Source of the DNA: Falciphora oryzae
Taxonomy: Eukaryota > Ascomycota > Sordariomycetes > Magnaporthales > Magnaporthaceae
DNA length: 64,000 bases
Reading direction: 5' to 3'
Assembly: GCA_000733355.1 (NCBI GenBank)
Contig: JNVV01000025.1
Coordinates: 449,836 to 513,835, forward strand
Shown: piece by piece, positions 25,631 through 35,627 of the stretch
Layout of the letters: each line of letters opens with the position of its first letter
Position numbering within the stretch: the stretch's first letter is position 1
The notes under the pieces: generated by a model
Databases searched by the model: none
What the model was told of the DNA's origin: nothing
What the model saw: the letters and a program-made list of their open reading frames with translations, nothing else
Program-made: the position numbers and the translations under genes

Positions 25631-27325
25631 TCAATGTTCTACTAAGACACTCTCCAGAAGCCCCAAAGTGCCGAATAGTTGGCTGTCGTGGTACCTCCGA
25701 GCCACCAGCTGCAAGGCAATAGGGGACCCCACGAAGCTGCCATTATCCCACAGCTCTCTGATATGCCCGCACGCGTGGCTTAGCGGGGCCTGCTCGCTAC
25801 CGTATAGCTCACTCGACTCTACCCTGACCGGCGTGGGAAAGACGGCGGCCGGGTAGTCGACGAGGTTATACAGCGAGGTGTACGTCCAGTAGAAGGCCGT
25901 GTCGTGTGCACACGCCGGGCCGACAAACGCCGGGCTCAGCACGACGTCGACGCCCTGCGCCTCCCAGCTCTCGGCGAAGGCGCAGCGGAAATCGTCCCTG
26001 TCACGGCGCATCTGGTTGATCTCCAGCGCGCTCTGTATCCCCGCGGCTTCCTCGTCCTTCCAGATGTCGGCGCTGAGTGGATGCACTGGCTCGCCGGACT
26101 CGATGATGGCATCCCGCAGCGTCGCGCCACCTTCGGGCCAGTACAGCTTGCGGATCAGGGACCACGCTTCGGCTGCGCCATGGGGCTTGAACTCTTTGAC
26201 CTCGACGAGAGCGGCGTGCTTCGGGTCGCTCAAGAGACGTCGCGCCCACTCGATGGCTCGCTTGACGGGCGGCTGGGGCTCGATGAAGCCGTCATTTGCG
26301 ACGATGCCGATCTTAAGGGGCCCGCGGCCTGTCTCGGGACCCAAAGCCGGGGTTTCGAGACCAGTCCAGGGGATGGGGACGAGGTTCGGGTCCTGGAGGT
26401 GCGGCTTCGTGGCCAGGACGACGCGCATGAAGAGATCCATGTCCCTCAGGCTGCGGCACATGGGGCCTGCAGAACACAGCACGTTTATCTCGGCTGCGAA
26501 GGGGCGTGGGGCGAAGCCCCTCATGGGCAGGATGCAGGAAGTGGCCTTGAAGCCGTAGATGCCGCAGAACGCCGCAGGCCCGCGGATGCTTCCACCGATA
26601 TCGGTCCCGACGCCTAGGACGGAGCCCTTCATGGCGATGAGAGCGGCTTCGCCACCGCTGGACCCTCCAGCCGATAGGTGGATGTTGTATGGGTTCAGGA
26701 CGCGGCCCCAAAACGAGTCGCTTTCCAGGTGCATCACGGTCTGGGGCTGGGCCGTCTTGCAGAAGAAAACCGCGCCAAGGCTACGGAGGATCGCGACAAG
26801 TTGGCTGTTGACCTCATCCTTCTCCAGGCTCGATAGACAGCCGCCATCGTAGAAAGTACCGGCCACGGGAATGTGGCCCTTGATGCTGACAGGCACGCCG
26901 TGAAGCGGGCCGACGGTGGTGCCGTGCTCCGCCAGGTGCTCGTCTAGGCGTCTTGCCTGCGCGACGGCGTCGTCCATGAACCACTGCGTCAGGCAGGCCG
27001 TGAGCTGGTGGGCAATGATGGCGCGCTTGCAAAACGCCGCTGCCACCTCGACGGCGGTGTATTGGCGGCGCGCGATGGCATCGGCCAGTGCGGTCGCGTC
27101 GTGCTGCTCCGTGATCTCGAGCTCCATGGCCGACAGCAGCCCGCAGCTGGCGGGGATGCTCGTCACGTCAACAGGCGGGTTGGCAAAGATGTCCTCGGGG
27201 AGCCAGAGATCTTGTGGCACCTTGCTCGCAAGCTCGTGCAGCAGCGCCGCGCGTTTGGCCTCGAAGTCGGGGGTGCCCGTCGGGACGGGCTTGGTCTGGA
27301 GGACCTGCATTGTTGGGGCCCGCAT
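25631..27325 (-). CDS. Amidase-signature hydrolase
   Basis: Single exon, 564 residues from the ATG at 27325 (MRAPTMQVL); a second Met five codons later is also possible. The frame stays open upstream to 27763, but that text is not amidase-like and is probably 5' UTR. The Ser-cisSer-Lys triad is present: Lys in PVSIKGH, Ser in SAGGSSGGE and Ser in GTDIGGSIRGP. The C-terminal region (VLSPAFVGPACAH ... NLVDYPAAVFP) is typical of fungal acetamidase/fatty-acid-amidase relatives. Predicted cytosolic hydrolysis of amides or carbamates. It converges with the NLR gene; 155 bp separate the stops. Confidence 0.88.
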   Translation of the reverse strand: MRAPTMQVLQTKPVPTGTPDFEAKRAALLHELASKVPQDLWLPEDIFANPPVDVTSIPASCGLLSAMELEITEQHDATALADAIARRQYTAVEVAAAFCKRAIIAHQLTACLTQWFMDDAVAQARRLDEHLAEHGTTVGPLHGVPVSIKGHIPVAGTFYDGGCLSSLEKDEVNSQLVAILRSLGAVFFCKTAQPQTVMHLESDSFWGRVLNPYNIHLSAGGSSGGEAALIAMKGSVLGVGTDIGGSIRGPAAFCGIYGFKATSCILPMRGFAPRPFAAEINVLCSAGPMCRSLRDMDLFMRVVLATKPHLQDPNLVPIPWTGLETPALGPETGRGPLKIGIVANDGFIEPQPPVKRAIEWARRLLSDPKHAALVEVKEFKPHGAAEAWSLIRKLYWPEGGATLRDAIIESGEPVHPLSADIWKDEEAAGIQSALEINQMRRDRDDFRCAFAESWEAQGVDVVLSPAFVGPACAHDTAFYWTYTSLYNLVDYPAAVFPTPVRVESSELYGSEQAPLSHACGHIRELWDNGSFVGSPIALQLVARRYHDSQLFGTLGLLESVLVEH

Positions 27326-27974
27326 CGCGCGAGAATCAGCCTCTACACGATTGATCTTTTCAGTGGGAAGCGGTTGCCGGTGAGGCCGAAGCAGTGAGCT
27401 GTAGATGAAGGGAGATTGGTCGCCGAACCGGCTGGAAATGAGTGTTGCCTTGTGCCAGTTCTTATCTCTGCTCCGGTTGCGCCTTCCCCGAATGTCGGCC
27501 TCCACGGGCTGCGGTGCGACGCTGCACGATAGCAACGTGTGACGCAACCCAGGGAGATCACCCGCCATGTTGCTCAAATCGACAACCCCGCCTTGATCGC
27601 CCGCACATCCATCTCCGAGTGGTAGCACAACATCGCGGATTTGTGGTTGTAGCACGTCAATACAATCAGGATGCCAGTCAGTGGCTGGCGCCGAGTCCGC
27701 TGTATGGAACCCAAACACCTTCAACGTTGCCCCTACAAGTTCACCGGGAGTCCGCGCTGCCATACACCAGCGAGATTGAGACGATTAAGCTACCTGCATA
27801 AATAAAACCAGGCTTGTGACAAGCGAAGCATTTTGTAACCTTGCCATTTGCCATTGCGACACCGGTTCCTCCTACAATCGTCATCCCTCGGAACCCAGTG
27901 ACGAAGGAGAGATTCGACGAAGCCGTCCTGCACCCTGGGCACAACACACATCTGACCATCCACGTTCATCCGCT
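27326..27974. other. 5' region of the amidase gene
   Basis: About 650 bp between tandem minus-strand genes. The amidase reading frame stays open through most of it by chance or as a conserved leader. No other gene seen. Confidence 0.4.
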
Positions 27975-29383
27975 CTAGTACACGAACTTGTCGTCCTCCG
28001 GGATGCTTCCATCGTCGTCGAGGGCCTCGGCGTAATCGAGATCCAGCTTGGCAAACATCTCGAGCCTCTCGGCCAGCTCGGGGTCGGTCGAGTTGAGGTC
28101 GTCGGTGCCGTTCTGCAGGGACATGTCGAGCATGCTCTTCCAGGAGCCGCAGTAGCTGATGGGGAGGAGGTAGTGGAGGTGCGCAATGACAGAGGTGCCC
28201 CAGCTGTTGCAAGCAGCGCGTTTGCGCCTGTGGTTAGGGTGGCTAAGGAGCAACAGACAGACGCGGAGGGACGAGAAAAGGGGTAGAACTGACTTGGCAG
28301 CGTTGCACTTGACGTTGGCAGAACCGAGGCACTTCACCACGTCGCCGGGCAGGTAGCCGTTCCTGTTGACGGGGCCGCCACCCAGCCAGAGCTCGGGCGA
28401 GGTGTGGCGGTAGTTGAGGAAGATGGGCGGCAGCTGCGGCACGAGGTCGTTGAAGTGCGTCAGGCGCAGCAGCCGGCCGTTGTCCTGGGCGTCGACCCAC
28501 TGCACAAACGCCTCGTCGCCCACGCGCGGCGCGCCGTATGTGTAGATGTCGCAGGCCACGCCGCGGCGGCGCAGCGTCGCGCCCAGCAGCGTCGCCACGG
28601 CGCCGCCGAGCGAGTGGCCCGTCACGCGCACCCGGTAGTTGGGGTACTCGTCGAGGGCGTCGGCGACCGCCGTGCGCACCCGCGCCACGATCTCCTTGTA
28701 CGCGTACAGGAAGCCCGCGTGCACGTTGCAGCCCGGGCAGAACTCGCGGTCCACGGGCGTCGCGCGGAAGATGACGTCGGTGATGAAGTTTTGGATGGTG
28801 TGCGAGCCGCGGATCGCGACGGTCAGGATCCGGTTGTCCGGGTCCACGGCCAGGAAGCCCAGGATGTCCGTGATGCGGCCGCTTTTGTTCGTGGCCCGCG
28901 TTAGAGTGCTTCCGTAGAGAAGGCTGTCCCACGAAGAGCGCTTCAGCCGGCGATGAATAGATACACTTACGAGAACGTCGCCAGGATCGTGGCGTTGCGT
29001 CCAGGGCAAACCTCGCCCTTGCAGAAAACTGCACCAATAATCTCAGTAACGAGCTCAAGATGCCCACAAGGGCCTCGTTGCCCGGAAAAACATACCTGGG
29101 TCCCCGATCTTCTGGTTGGGCGCACAGTAGGCCGCGCCGGCATACTTGGCGAACAGGAGAAGGTTGTCGAACTCCTGCGAGCTGACTAGCTGGGCTGCGT
29201 TTATTAACGGGTAGAAGTTAGTGAGAAGCGAGCCCTCGGATCAGAAAGCTTCTCTGGCTTGCCTCTTCCGTCTAGCTGGTGAGACACCGTCACCGCGCCA
29301 TGATCTCCAACCGGCTGAAGCACGGCGGAGCTGACGATGCCAATGGTCAGCACAGAAAGGTACGCGGAGAATAGCTTCATCAT
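27975..29383 (-). CDS. Secreted class 3 (alpha/beta-hydrolase) lipase
   Basis: Five exons on the minus strand: 29383-29263, 29194-29096, 29028-28971, 28908-28294, 28203-27975; 373 residues. Signal-like start MMKLFSAYLSVLTIGIVSSA. The nucleophile elbow is VTGHSLGGAVATLLG, with Asp in THFNDLVPQLPP and His in VIAHLHYLLP completing the triad. Cys pairs (YCAPNQ, FCKGEVCPG, VKCNAA) match the secreted filamentous-fungal lipase fold. Intron 1 joins in phase only with a GCAAGC donor at 29262 and the AG at 29196-29195. For the last intron the acceptor 28205-28204 was preferred, about 30 nt after a CTAAC branch; a nearer AG at the CCACAG would add nine residues. Predicted to hydrolyse extracellular acylglycerols. 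Confidence 0.85.
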
Positions 29384-29497
29384 GAAGTCCGGTGGCCGGA
29401 GTTGCGGTCGACAACGGAAGAGACGTAGGTTTGTGATAGCGGAGAGATGGGTGCTGAGGGGAAATAGTCAGCTGGTTGAAGAGCATGCCATCGTGCA

Positions 29498-29505
29498 TAT
29501 ATAAG
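29498..29505 (-). promoter_or_regulatory. TATA-box candidate
   Basis: TTATATAT on the minus strand, about 115 bp upstream of the lipase start. Confidence 0.5.
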
Positions 29506-30025
29506 GAACACTCGCCAGCATTCCCTGACAGCGTCTTACCGACTGTAGGTTACTTCTTGGATAGGGTCAAGCTGGTCGTCAGGGATGGAAATTAATACCC
29601 CTGATTCTGTGCTATCGACTTTGGAGACATCGAACGCGATCATCTCCGGTGGTGTATCCGGGTACACCGTGAACTTCGTAACAATCTGCGTTGCTGGATA
29701 TCATCTCGCAGATATTACCGCTTTTCGTGCTGCGGCACTATGGCTGAATAGGTTGGGAGTCGAAGCCCCCGTTGTAACACACAAATTACCCCAGAGAACT
29801 GCACGAGCACGAAGGATCAAATATTCCCACAGGCCTGGCTCTGCCTCAGGACGCACGTGTCCGCCCAGGCAGGTATACATGTCCTGCCCATGAGAGACCA
29901 CTTAAATTGCGCTGACAGGGGCTGTGTACTCCTCAGAGCCATCCCATAGTTTGCGCTCGCACGTGTAGCATGGGCTAGCGGAAATGGCCGCGGCGGGCCT
30001 CCAGGACGTAACATTGGAAGGCTGA
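29506..30025. other. Intergenic region
   Basis: About 500 bp, no supported gene or RNA. Confidence 0.4.
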
Positions 30026-30200
30026 CGAAAGAAAGAGAAAACCAGGGAAACAGAAAAAAAAAACAAGCAGAAGAAAAAGAGAGACAAAAAAGCCAGACAA
30101 ACAGAAAAGCCAAAAAGATCAGGAAAAAAAAACGAAAAAATCATAAATAACAACAGCGCTCGCTAAGAGAAACAAAAAGCAAAGAGAAGAGCCAAAGGAA
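30026..30200. repeat. A-rich low-complexity tract
   Basis: About 175 bp made mostly of A and G on the plus strand (repeated GAAAAA, ACAAAAAAG blocks). It lies directly 3' of the repeated-peptide precursor gene, so it would be the U/C-rich 3' UTR of that transcript. Confidence 0.6.
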
Positions 30201-30208
30201 ATCGTAGC

Positions 30209-30352
30209 TCATGGCATGCACCTCATTCCCTCCTTGACTCCGATCCTCGAGGGACTCTTGCACCCGATCATGCCACGGGCGTCGAGCACGGGCTCGGCGT
30301 CCTCCTCCTGGGCGATTTCGTCCTGGGCGGTTTCTTCTTGGGCGGTTTCCTC
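30209..30352 (-). pseudogene. In-frame continuation of the repeated-peptide precursor beyond a TAA stop
   Basis: After the TAA at 30355-30353 the same frame stays open for 46 sense codons to a TGA at 30211-30209. Its text keeps the style of the upstream spacers (EETAQEETAQDEIAQEED) and then gives a degenerate third unit (LDARGMIGCKSPS ... MRC). The TAA sits where the repeat would predict CAA, so one C-to-T change could have created it. Alternatively the stop is real and the tail is a relic. Confidence 0.45.
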
Positions 30353-30817
30353 TTAGGCGTCCTCCTCGCCTGCCACGGCCGGCTCCTCCTGCACGTCGCG
30401 ACGGCAGGCGCCACGCCGACTGTGACAGTACCCGACGTTCTTGGTCTTGACGTACCGCGCCTCGATCGGGGCGGCGTCCTGGCCCACGGTCCGAGCTTCG
30501 GCCGGCAGGTTGGGGGTGAAGAACGGCTTCGCAGCCTCCTCCTCCGCGGGCTGCTCCTCCTCCGCGGGCTGCTCCTCCTGGACGCTGACGCCGCGGCGAC
30601 AGGCGCCGCGGCTGTGGCAGTAGCCGACATTCTTGGTCTTGACGTACCGCGCCTCGACGACGGCGGCGTCCTCGGCGGCGGAGCGGACGCCGAGCCGGTA
30701 CCCGGTCCTGTAGGAGGGTATTGGGGATGCTTTCAGCGCGGGCTTGTGGACTGCGGGCAGGGCGGCCGCGTGGGCGACCAGGAGGCCGAGGAGGGCGTGG
30801 GCGACGGTCAGCTGCAT
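30353..30817 (-). CDS. Secreted precursor with two near-identical Cys-containing peptide units
   Basis: 154 residues, no intron. Signal peptide MQLTVAHALLGLLVAHAAA. Two units read EARYVKTKNVGYCHS then RGACRR in the first copy and RRGACRR in the second, so the Cys spacing is five and six residues. Each unit ends in RR (a Kex2-type site) and is followed by acidic spacers (QEEQPAEEEQPAEEE). This architecture matches alpha-type pheromone precursors or Kex2-processed repeat proteins, but the usual W-C...C-W core and an upstream KR are missing, so pheromone identity is weak. No DUF3328 (UstYa-like) gene lies nearby, which argues against a dikaritin cluster. A TATA-like box lies about 100 bp upstream. 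Confidence 0.7.
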   Translation of the reverse strand: MQLTVAHALLGLLVAHAAALPAVHKPALKASPIPSYRTGYRLGVRSAAEDAAVVEARYVKTKNVGYCHSRGACRRGVSVQEEQPAEEEQPAEEEAAKPFFTPNLPAEARTVGQDAAPIEARYVKTKNVGYCHSRRGACRRDVQEEPAVAGEEDA

Positions 30818-30910
30818 GTTGTTGGTTGCTTATTGTGCGGGATGATGGTGTAGCGATGTGGCGATGAGGAGAAGATGGGAGGAAGGTTGAGGGGATCGGG
30901 AGCTGCCCGG

Positions 30911-30920
30911 GATATTTATC
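30911..30920 (-). promoter_or_regulatory. TATA-like element
   Basis: GATAAATATC on the minus strand about 100 bp before the repeated-peptide precursor ATG. Confidence 0.4.
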
Positions 30921-31733
30921 CTGGCGTTTTCCCAGCCGTGATGCTTGTTTGGTGTAAGCTTTGCTAAAATTGGAACAGCAGACCGTGCAGCGAGATGGGT
31001 CCGCCTGGAAGCCATAGCCGCGCGTGCAGCTACCAGGTACTGGCACTGATGAATGACACGAGCAACGGGCAAATGCTACGGAGAGACTGATCGGGGTATG
31101 GCTTCACCAGGAAGGCCTCGGTTCATGGCAAGAGTGGTGCATCCAAGGGCGCGGAGGGATTGGAGCCGCATCATGCGGCTGCCGGCTTGCACCTTGTCGT
31201 GCCGCCACCCCCAGGTCGCTCCCGCGCCCTCGTTCGGCAGTTTGCGCAGATCAGCGGACGGATTTAGAAGCTTGTTTCTGGGACTGGCATCAGTCGCGCG
31301 CTATTTTCGGAGGCACACAGCTTTTGGCGCCGCGTCATGGAGTGGGGGTTTCGCCCCTTCAAACTCGTCTGGTTGTACTGGTAATGGGGAGCCCAAGGTT
31401 TGGCAGTCGGCACTGGAAGAAAGAAGATGGTTCGGAGGGCACGAGCAACGATGATGATAACAATGATATTATGCCTTCCCCCACCGCCGCTCACTCATGG
31501 CAAGCCTCGTCGGCGGCATGGCGGCCATTATACAAAGATTCCCCTCCCAAGCCAGTTTCTTGGCCTCCTCCTCCTGGGTCTGCATGGCCTATTCGTAGGT
31601 AGCTCCTGCCATCGCACCCTTATCGCCTTGGCATTTATTCTCTGCGGGCGTCGAGCCGCCAAAGTCTCGCCGGCACGCTTCCAACTGCTCGTGTCGCTCT
31701 TCTTATGCTTGCACCGCGTGGCGGCGCGCGGGC
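30921..31733. other. Intergenic region
   Basis: About 800 bp, no supported gene. Frames at 31053 and 31400 lack motifs. Confidence 0.4.
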
Positions 31734-31889
31734 TTAACTGTTGCCGGTATGGCCATTGTTGCCAGGCGGTAATTTCCGTTGCCGGGCCTCGAGCTGGCCG
31801 GTCTCGCTGTCAGCCGGCGCAGGCGTGGCGGCCACTTGGGCGACGAGGAGGGTGAGGAGGGCCTGGCTGAAAATGGCAAGGAGCTGCAT
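31734..31889 (-). CDS. Small secreted peptide (51 aa)
   Basis: Single exon from the ATG at 31889. Signal peptide MQLLAIFSQALLTLLVAQVAATPAP in two halves around the hydrophobic core, then an acidic link and a short basic/Gly-Asn tail (LEARQRKLPPGNNGHTGNS). No Cys. The RQRK-PP-GH pattern recalls the tail of the 68-residue peptide at 7365-7651. Start choice: the frame also opens 18 codons earlier, but the hydrophobic core should be at the N-terminus. Function unknown. Confidence 0.5.
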   Translation of the reverse strand: MQLLAIFSQALLTLLVAQVAATPAPADSETGQLEARQRKLPPGNNGHTGNS

Positions 31890-33552
31890 TTTCAAGGTGT
31901 CGCTGGTAGCAATTGTCAATGGAGATGGTAAAGGTGATGGCAAACTGGGTTGTTCGAGGGTTTTGGTGTCGTCGAGTGATGCGGATAAGAGTGTTGCTGT
32001 CTAAGAGATCGCACTTGGGCAGACGACCTTTTGTATCTTGATCATCTTGCCGGGCGTCTGCCACCTCCCATGAACAGGGCATTGCCGGGTTATGGGATTC
32101 GACGCGACCGAGCCACGACTCCAGGCTTCTTGAAACTCTGCCTACCTCGAACATGCCATTATCCGTGACAACCAGCGAGACGGACCTGGAAGCGAGTCGG
32201 TGGGGCGTTTACAATGCTTGGCGAAGAACATCGTTGACACAGGACATAGTTCCGGGTGACAGAGAAGTCGTCGCCGTCTGCCAGGGTGGCCCGCCGCCTG
32301 TGGTGCAACGCTCGACGCCGCCAGCGTTCCGATGCCCCAATAAAGTTACAGGCGGGGAGCGCCATCGCCCTTGGACGCTGGAGCCCCTTGCCATCTTGAC
32401 AGGTTTCAGCTCCACAGCCAAGCATCCATTAGAGGAAATTGCCTGTGCTCCCCAAACACAAGCCTTTACGCCGTCCTCGTTCCCATATCTCGACAGCCTG
32501 ACCCGTTGATGTGCTCGAGTTTCCGTCCCTGTCGGCGATTCGAGATTGCGCCTCTCTTCCGCTAGGTTTTCGCTCGGCCCACGAATGGTAACCTTCCTGT
32601 TTCTTTCCGGGGTCCAAGTGCCGCACAAAACTAGGTGCACTGCGCCGCGCGGGCATCCCGGCTCCGTCCCTCGGTCCGAGGGGTGCGGCGCAGGGCAACA
32701 CTGCCGAATGAGCGCATACTGTAGTAGAGGAGCTGACGGGACGGGCACGCACCACCTAGATCAGGCCCCGTGGGGGGAGCGCTGCTCTCCACTATGGAGA
32801 GCACTCTGCGGGCGCATCAATAAACGCTCGACCAAAAAGCCCGGGCCCAAGGTGCACTTCATGATGTCCTCGGACGGTGCGGGGGAGATTGGACGGGACC
32901 CTGAATGTGGATGGGATGGCAGGCGGCGAGCGGGAAATAAATGAAGCCAAGGAACAAGAGCCACCACTGCCGCAGGACCTGCCGCCAAAGGGCCCGCGAG
33001 ACGAGAGGGCATCAAGGCTACACCGCACAGGACTGAATCCCACCTACTCCGATTCCGAAACATGGCATCCAATCGCGCACGCGAAATTCAGGATGCTAAC
33101 GAGCACTACGCAACCCATTTCAGCCAACTGCTTAGTGTGCAAATCATCCATGATCTTTGGCAGGCCCAGCCAAACGTCCCCAGCGCAGCCCGTCTCTTTG
33201 TCTTGTGAGTTCTAGCGTATGCAGCAGCCGGTCTTGGACTGCTTTCGGTTGGTGCACTGGGGCGACATCAAGGCGCCGTCAGCCGCAATGCTCGTCCGGA
33301 AGATGCCCAGCTTGGAATGTGCATTCTCGATGCCTCTCCCTCCCCGCAACAATCCTTGGCGTGAGGTCCTTGGGTTGCTCCCCAGAGTCGCATCCAACCA
33401 CCACCGCGTGCCCCGGCAGCCGGGACGATACGCAATAAATGTGAAATCAGGGGCTTGCTCGGCTTCCATGGTTTTGCTGTCTCTCAATCCTGCTGCCAGT
33501 GGTGGTTTGACACACATAGGACATCGCGTGAATTGGCTGAACGGAGGCCTGG
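31890..33552. other. Intergenic region
   Basis: About 1.7 kb with no supported gene. Many short overlapping frames on both strands, none with motifs or splice continuity. Confidence 0.45.
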
Positions 33553-33561
33553 TATAATAAA
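33553..33561 (+). promoter_or_regulatory. TATA-box candidate
   Basis: TATAATAAA, 118 bp upstream of the ATG at 33679. Confidence 0.5.
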
Positions 33562-33678
33562 GGATGGATTTACGGACTTGGAACCCATTCTTTCCTCCCA
33601 CCCACCGTCTCCAACCCCGAGTCGGCCCTGCCTTTCGTTTCTTAAGACCGACCTCCATCTCCGCCGGACCCAGCCGTC

Positions 33679-34313
33679 ATGATGAAGCTCCTGCTTGCGC
33701 TCGTAGCCCTGCCCGCCGCCATCCTGGCTGCCCCCGCAGCCAGGGTTGCTGCTGCCAACCCTCCGTGCGATATCCCCCTTCCTGCACTCCCGCATTTGGT
33801 CGGCAGATCCCCCACGAGAGATCACATACGCTAACATGTCTCGACTGGACAGTGGGTTTCTGCTCGACAGCCTGAAGTGCACCTGCCAGAACCCCGAGAC
33901 CAACGCCACCAGGTCGGACGGTCTCTGCGCAAACGTGCTGGGCGAGCACGAGACCGACGAGCCCTCAAAGGGAGGCTGGGTAAGTCTCCCCAACTCCGAT
34001 GCTCCACGGCTTGCGACAGCGAATGACGCTCGCCGGGCATCTCTTTTTCTCTCCATCGGCTGTCCATCCTTGCCCATCGGGCTGATATTTTGCTTCCTGC
34101 TCGCGGCTAACGCTCCTGACCTCCCTTCCGACATAGTGCTACCGCCGTTTTACCCTTACTCCCCAGATGGAACAGATGCTTACAGATGAAGCCTGCACCC
34201 GGTACTTCCGCGGCAAGTTCAACAAGGCAGTCTGCGCTCCCGCCAAGCTTTGCGACAAGAACCAGGGACCAGACAGGCAAGGTAACCAGTACTACAAGAT
34301 TTGCGGCAGGTGA
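33679..34313 (+). CDS. Small secreted cysteine-rich protein (129 aa, 8 Cys)
   Basis: Exons 33679-33764, 33853-33979 and 34137-34313; donors GTGCGA and GTAAGT; phases 2 and 0. Signal peptide MMKLLLALVALPAAILAAPA. The mature part has eight Cys (LKCTCQN, GLCAN, GGWCYRR, EACTR, AVCAP, KLCDK, KICGR), enough for four disulphides, in a 100-residue basic protein. This size and Cys density fit an apoplastic effector or antimicrobial protein; I do not recognise the Cys pattern. The splice joins GGW|CYRRF, with a CTAAC branch point in intron 2. A later AG (CCCCAG) could give a shorter isoform. Confidence 0.7.
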
Positions 34314-34812
34314 AAAGATACTGTAGTCATGGGCGGGTAGAGCAGGTCACGGCGGTACTTGTGTGCCTTTCTTCTGTAGAACATAATCGTTTAATTTGAG
34401 AATTAATGGTACTACTACTACGTGGCCATCTCTTCTTCTCTCACTGGACGGGCATCGGAGCTATCGTGTCTCTTGCAATTGATGCAATCGAGGGCCTCGG
34501 TAAGCGGCAATAACCGACTTGTTCAAGTGACAGACGGCCAGGAGGAAGCTATGTGTACAAACGCGAGTCACACTATCCCGTCCCCGTCTCCTCCCCCTCG
34601 GGAGCCTCGGCGTCCGCGTCGTCGCCAATCGGCTCTCGTCCACTTCTCCATCATCCTCTTCTATGCTGGCCCTGTAGCGCACAGGCAGCATGCGGCGAGG
34701 GAACCCGCCACCGGGAAAGTTCCGAACCTCCGATCAGTCATCGTTCTCGCTGTTGTCCCCGCCGTTCTCGCTGTCATAGTCGCCATCGTACTCGCTATCG
34801 TAGGCAAAGGGG
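34314..34812. other. Convergent 3' region
   Basis: About 500 bp. The part at about 34735-34812 reads on the minus strand as an acidic frame (FAYDSEYDGDYDSENGG) that may be the displaced C-terminus of the next gene. Confidence 0.4.
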
Positions 34813-35627
34813 TCAGTGGGGCCTGTGCTCGTAATCCACGACGGCGTCCGACATCGTCTCGACGTGCCGCCTGTTGCGGCAGGCCCGGCAGCGCTCCTTG
34901 AGGTCCCAGCCCTGGCGTCCCAGCCCCTGCGTGACAGAGCAGTGGCAGTCGAAGGGGTACTTCAAGAGCACGAACCGGACGTTCCCGCGGTTCAGGGATG
35001 GGAGCTGGCCCAGCGAGTCCTTCAGCGCATCGAGGAAGCCGGCTTCTCCGTACCGCTCGAGTCCGTCGCCGTCGACGAGCAGACCCAGAGACGTCAGGTT
35101 CGGGACCATGGCCTTGAGGTGGCCCATGCCTCCGTGGCCGGCCTCCGCATCGTAGCCGTCGTTGGGCGGGAAGGGCGGGAACCGGGGGATCGGGCTGCGC
35201 ATGCGGCGCACCAAGCCCGCGTTGTGAGCGCCAATGCGGTCCACCCACTTGCGGAGGCTCCAGCCGAACCAGTGGTCGTCCATGAACGTGCCCTGCACGT
35301 TGGTCATGGGATGTTCGCCGCCGCTCCGCACGCTGAAGAAATTGGCCGAGTAGAGCACGGTCCTGGCCTCCTCGTAGACCTGCTTGTTCGCGAAGATGAT
35401 TCTGGGTCGCCAGTACTTGAAGAAGTACCTGCCGCCGAGATAGTGGGGAGGCTCCTCGTGCCAGCCTGTCATGCAGGCCTCCTCCGGAGGGACCATACGA
35501 TGGCTCGGCGAGTCTGGGTCCTGTTCGACCGACATCCAGTTCAGATCAATGGAGTCTGGAGACACGAGCACTGGTTGTAGATCTTGTTCCGGATCTCGGC
35601 CGGGAAAGAGAGGAAGTCTAGAGGCAT
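34813..35627 (-). pseudogene. F-box/2EXR-like gene with apparent frameshifts
   Basis: The frame starting at 35627 reads MPLDFLSFPAEIRNKIYNQ, the start motif of fungal LPAEIRNxIY proteins, and then leaves frame at about 35570. One extra base restores VLVSPDSIDLNW and the long downstream frame, which holds the matching second motif (IIFANKQVYEEARTVLYSANFF). The main frame stops at 34813, but a shifted frame would continue into an acidic tail. Proteins of this group usually act as substrate adaptors or are uncharacterised. The gene is either decayed in this strain or hit by assembly indels. Confidence 0.6.

Noticed and set aside
27326..27763. N-terminal extension of the amidase (146 more codons in frame)
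   Set aside because: The text lacks amidase features and family members start near MRAPTMQVL; treated as 5' leader.
30353..30817. Assignment as a standard alpha-factor pheromone precursor
   Set aside because: The W-C...C-W core and an upstream KR site are missing, so only a precursor of unknown peptide is claimed.
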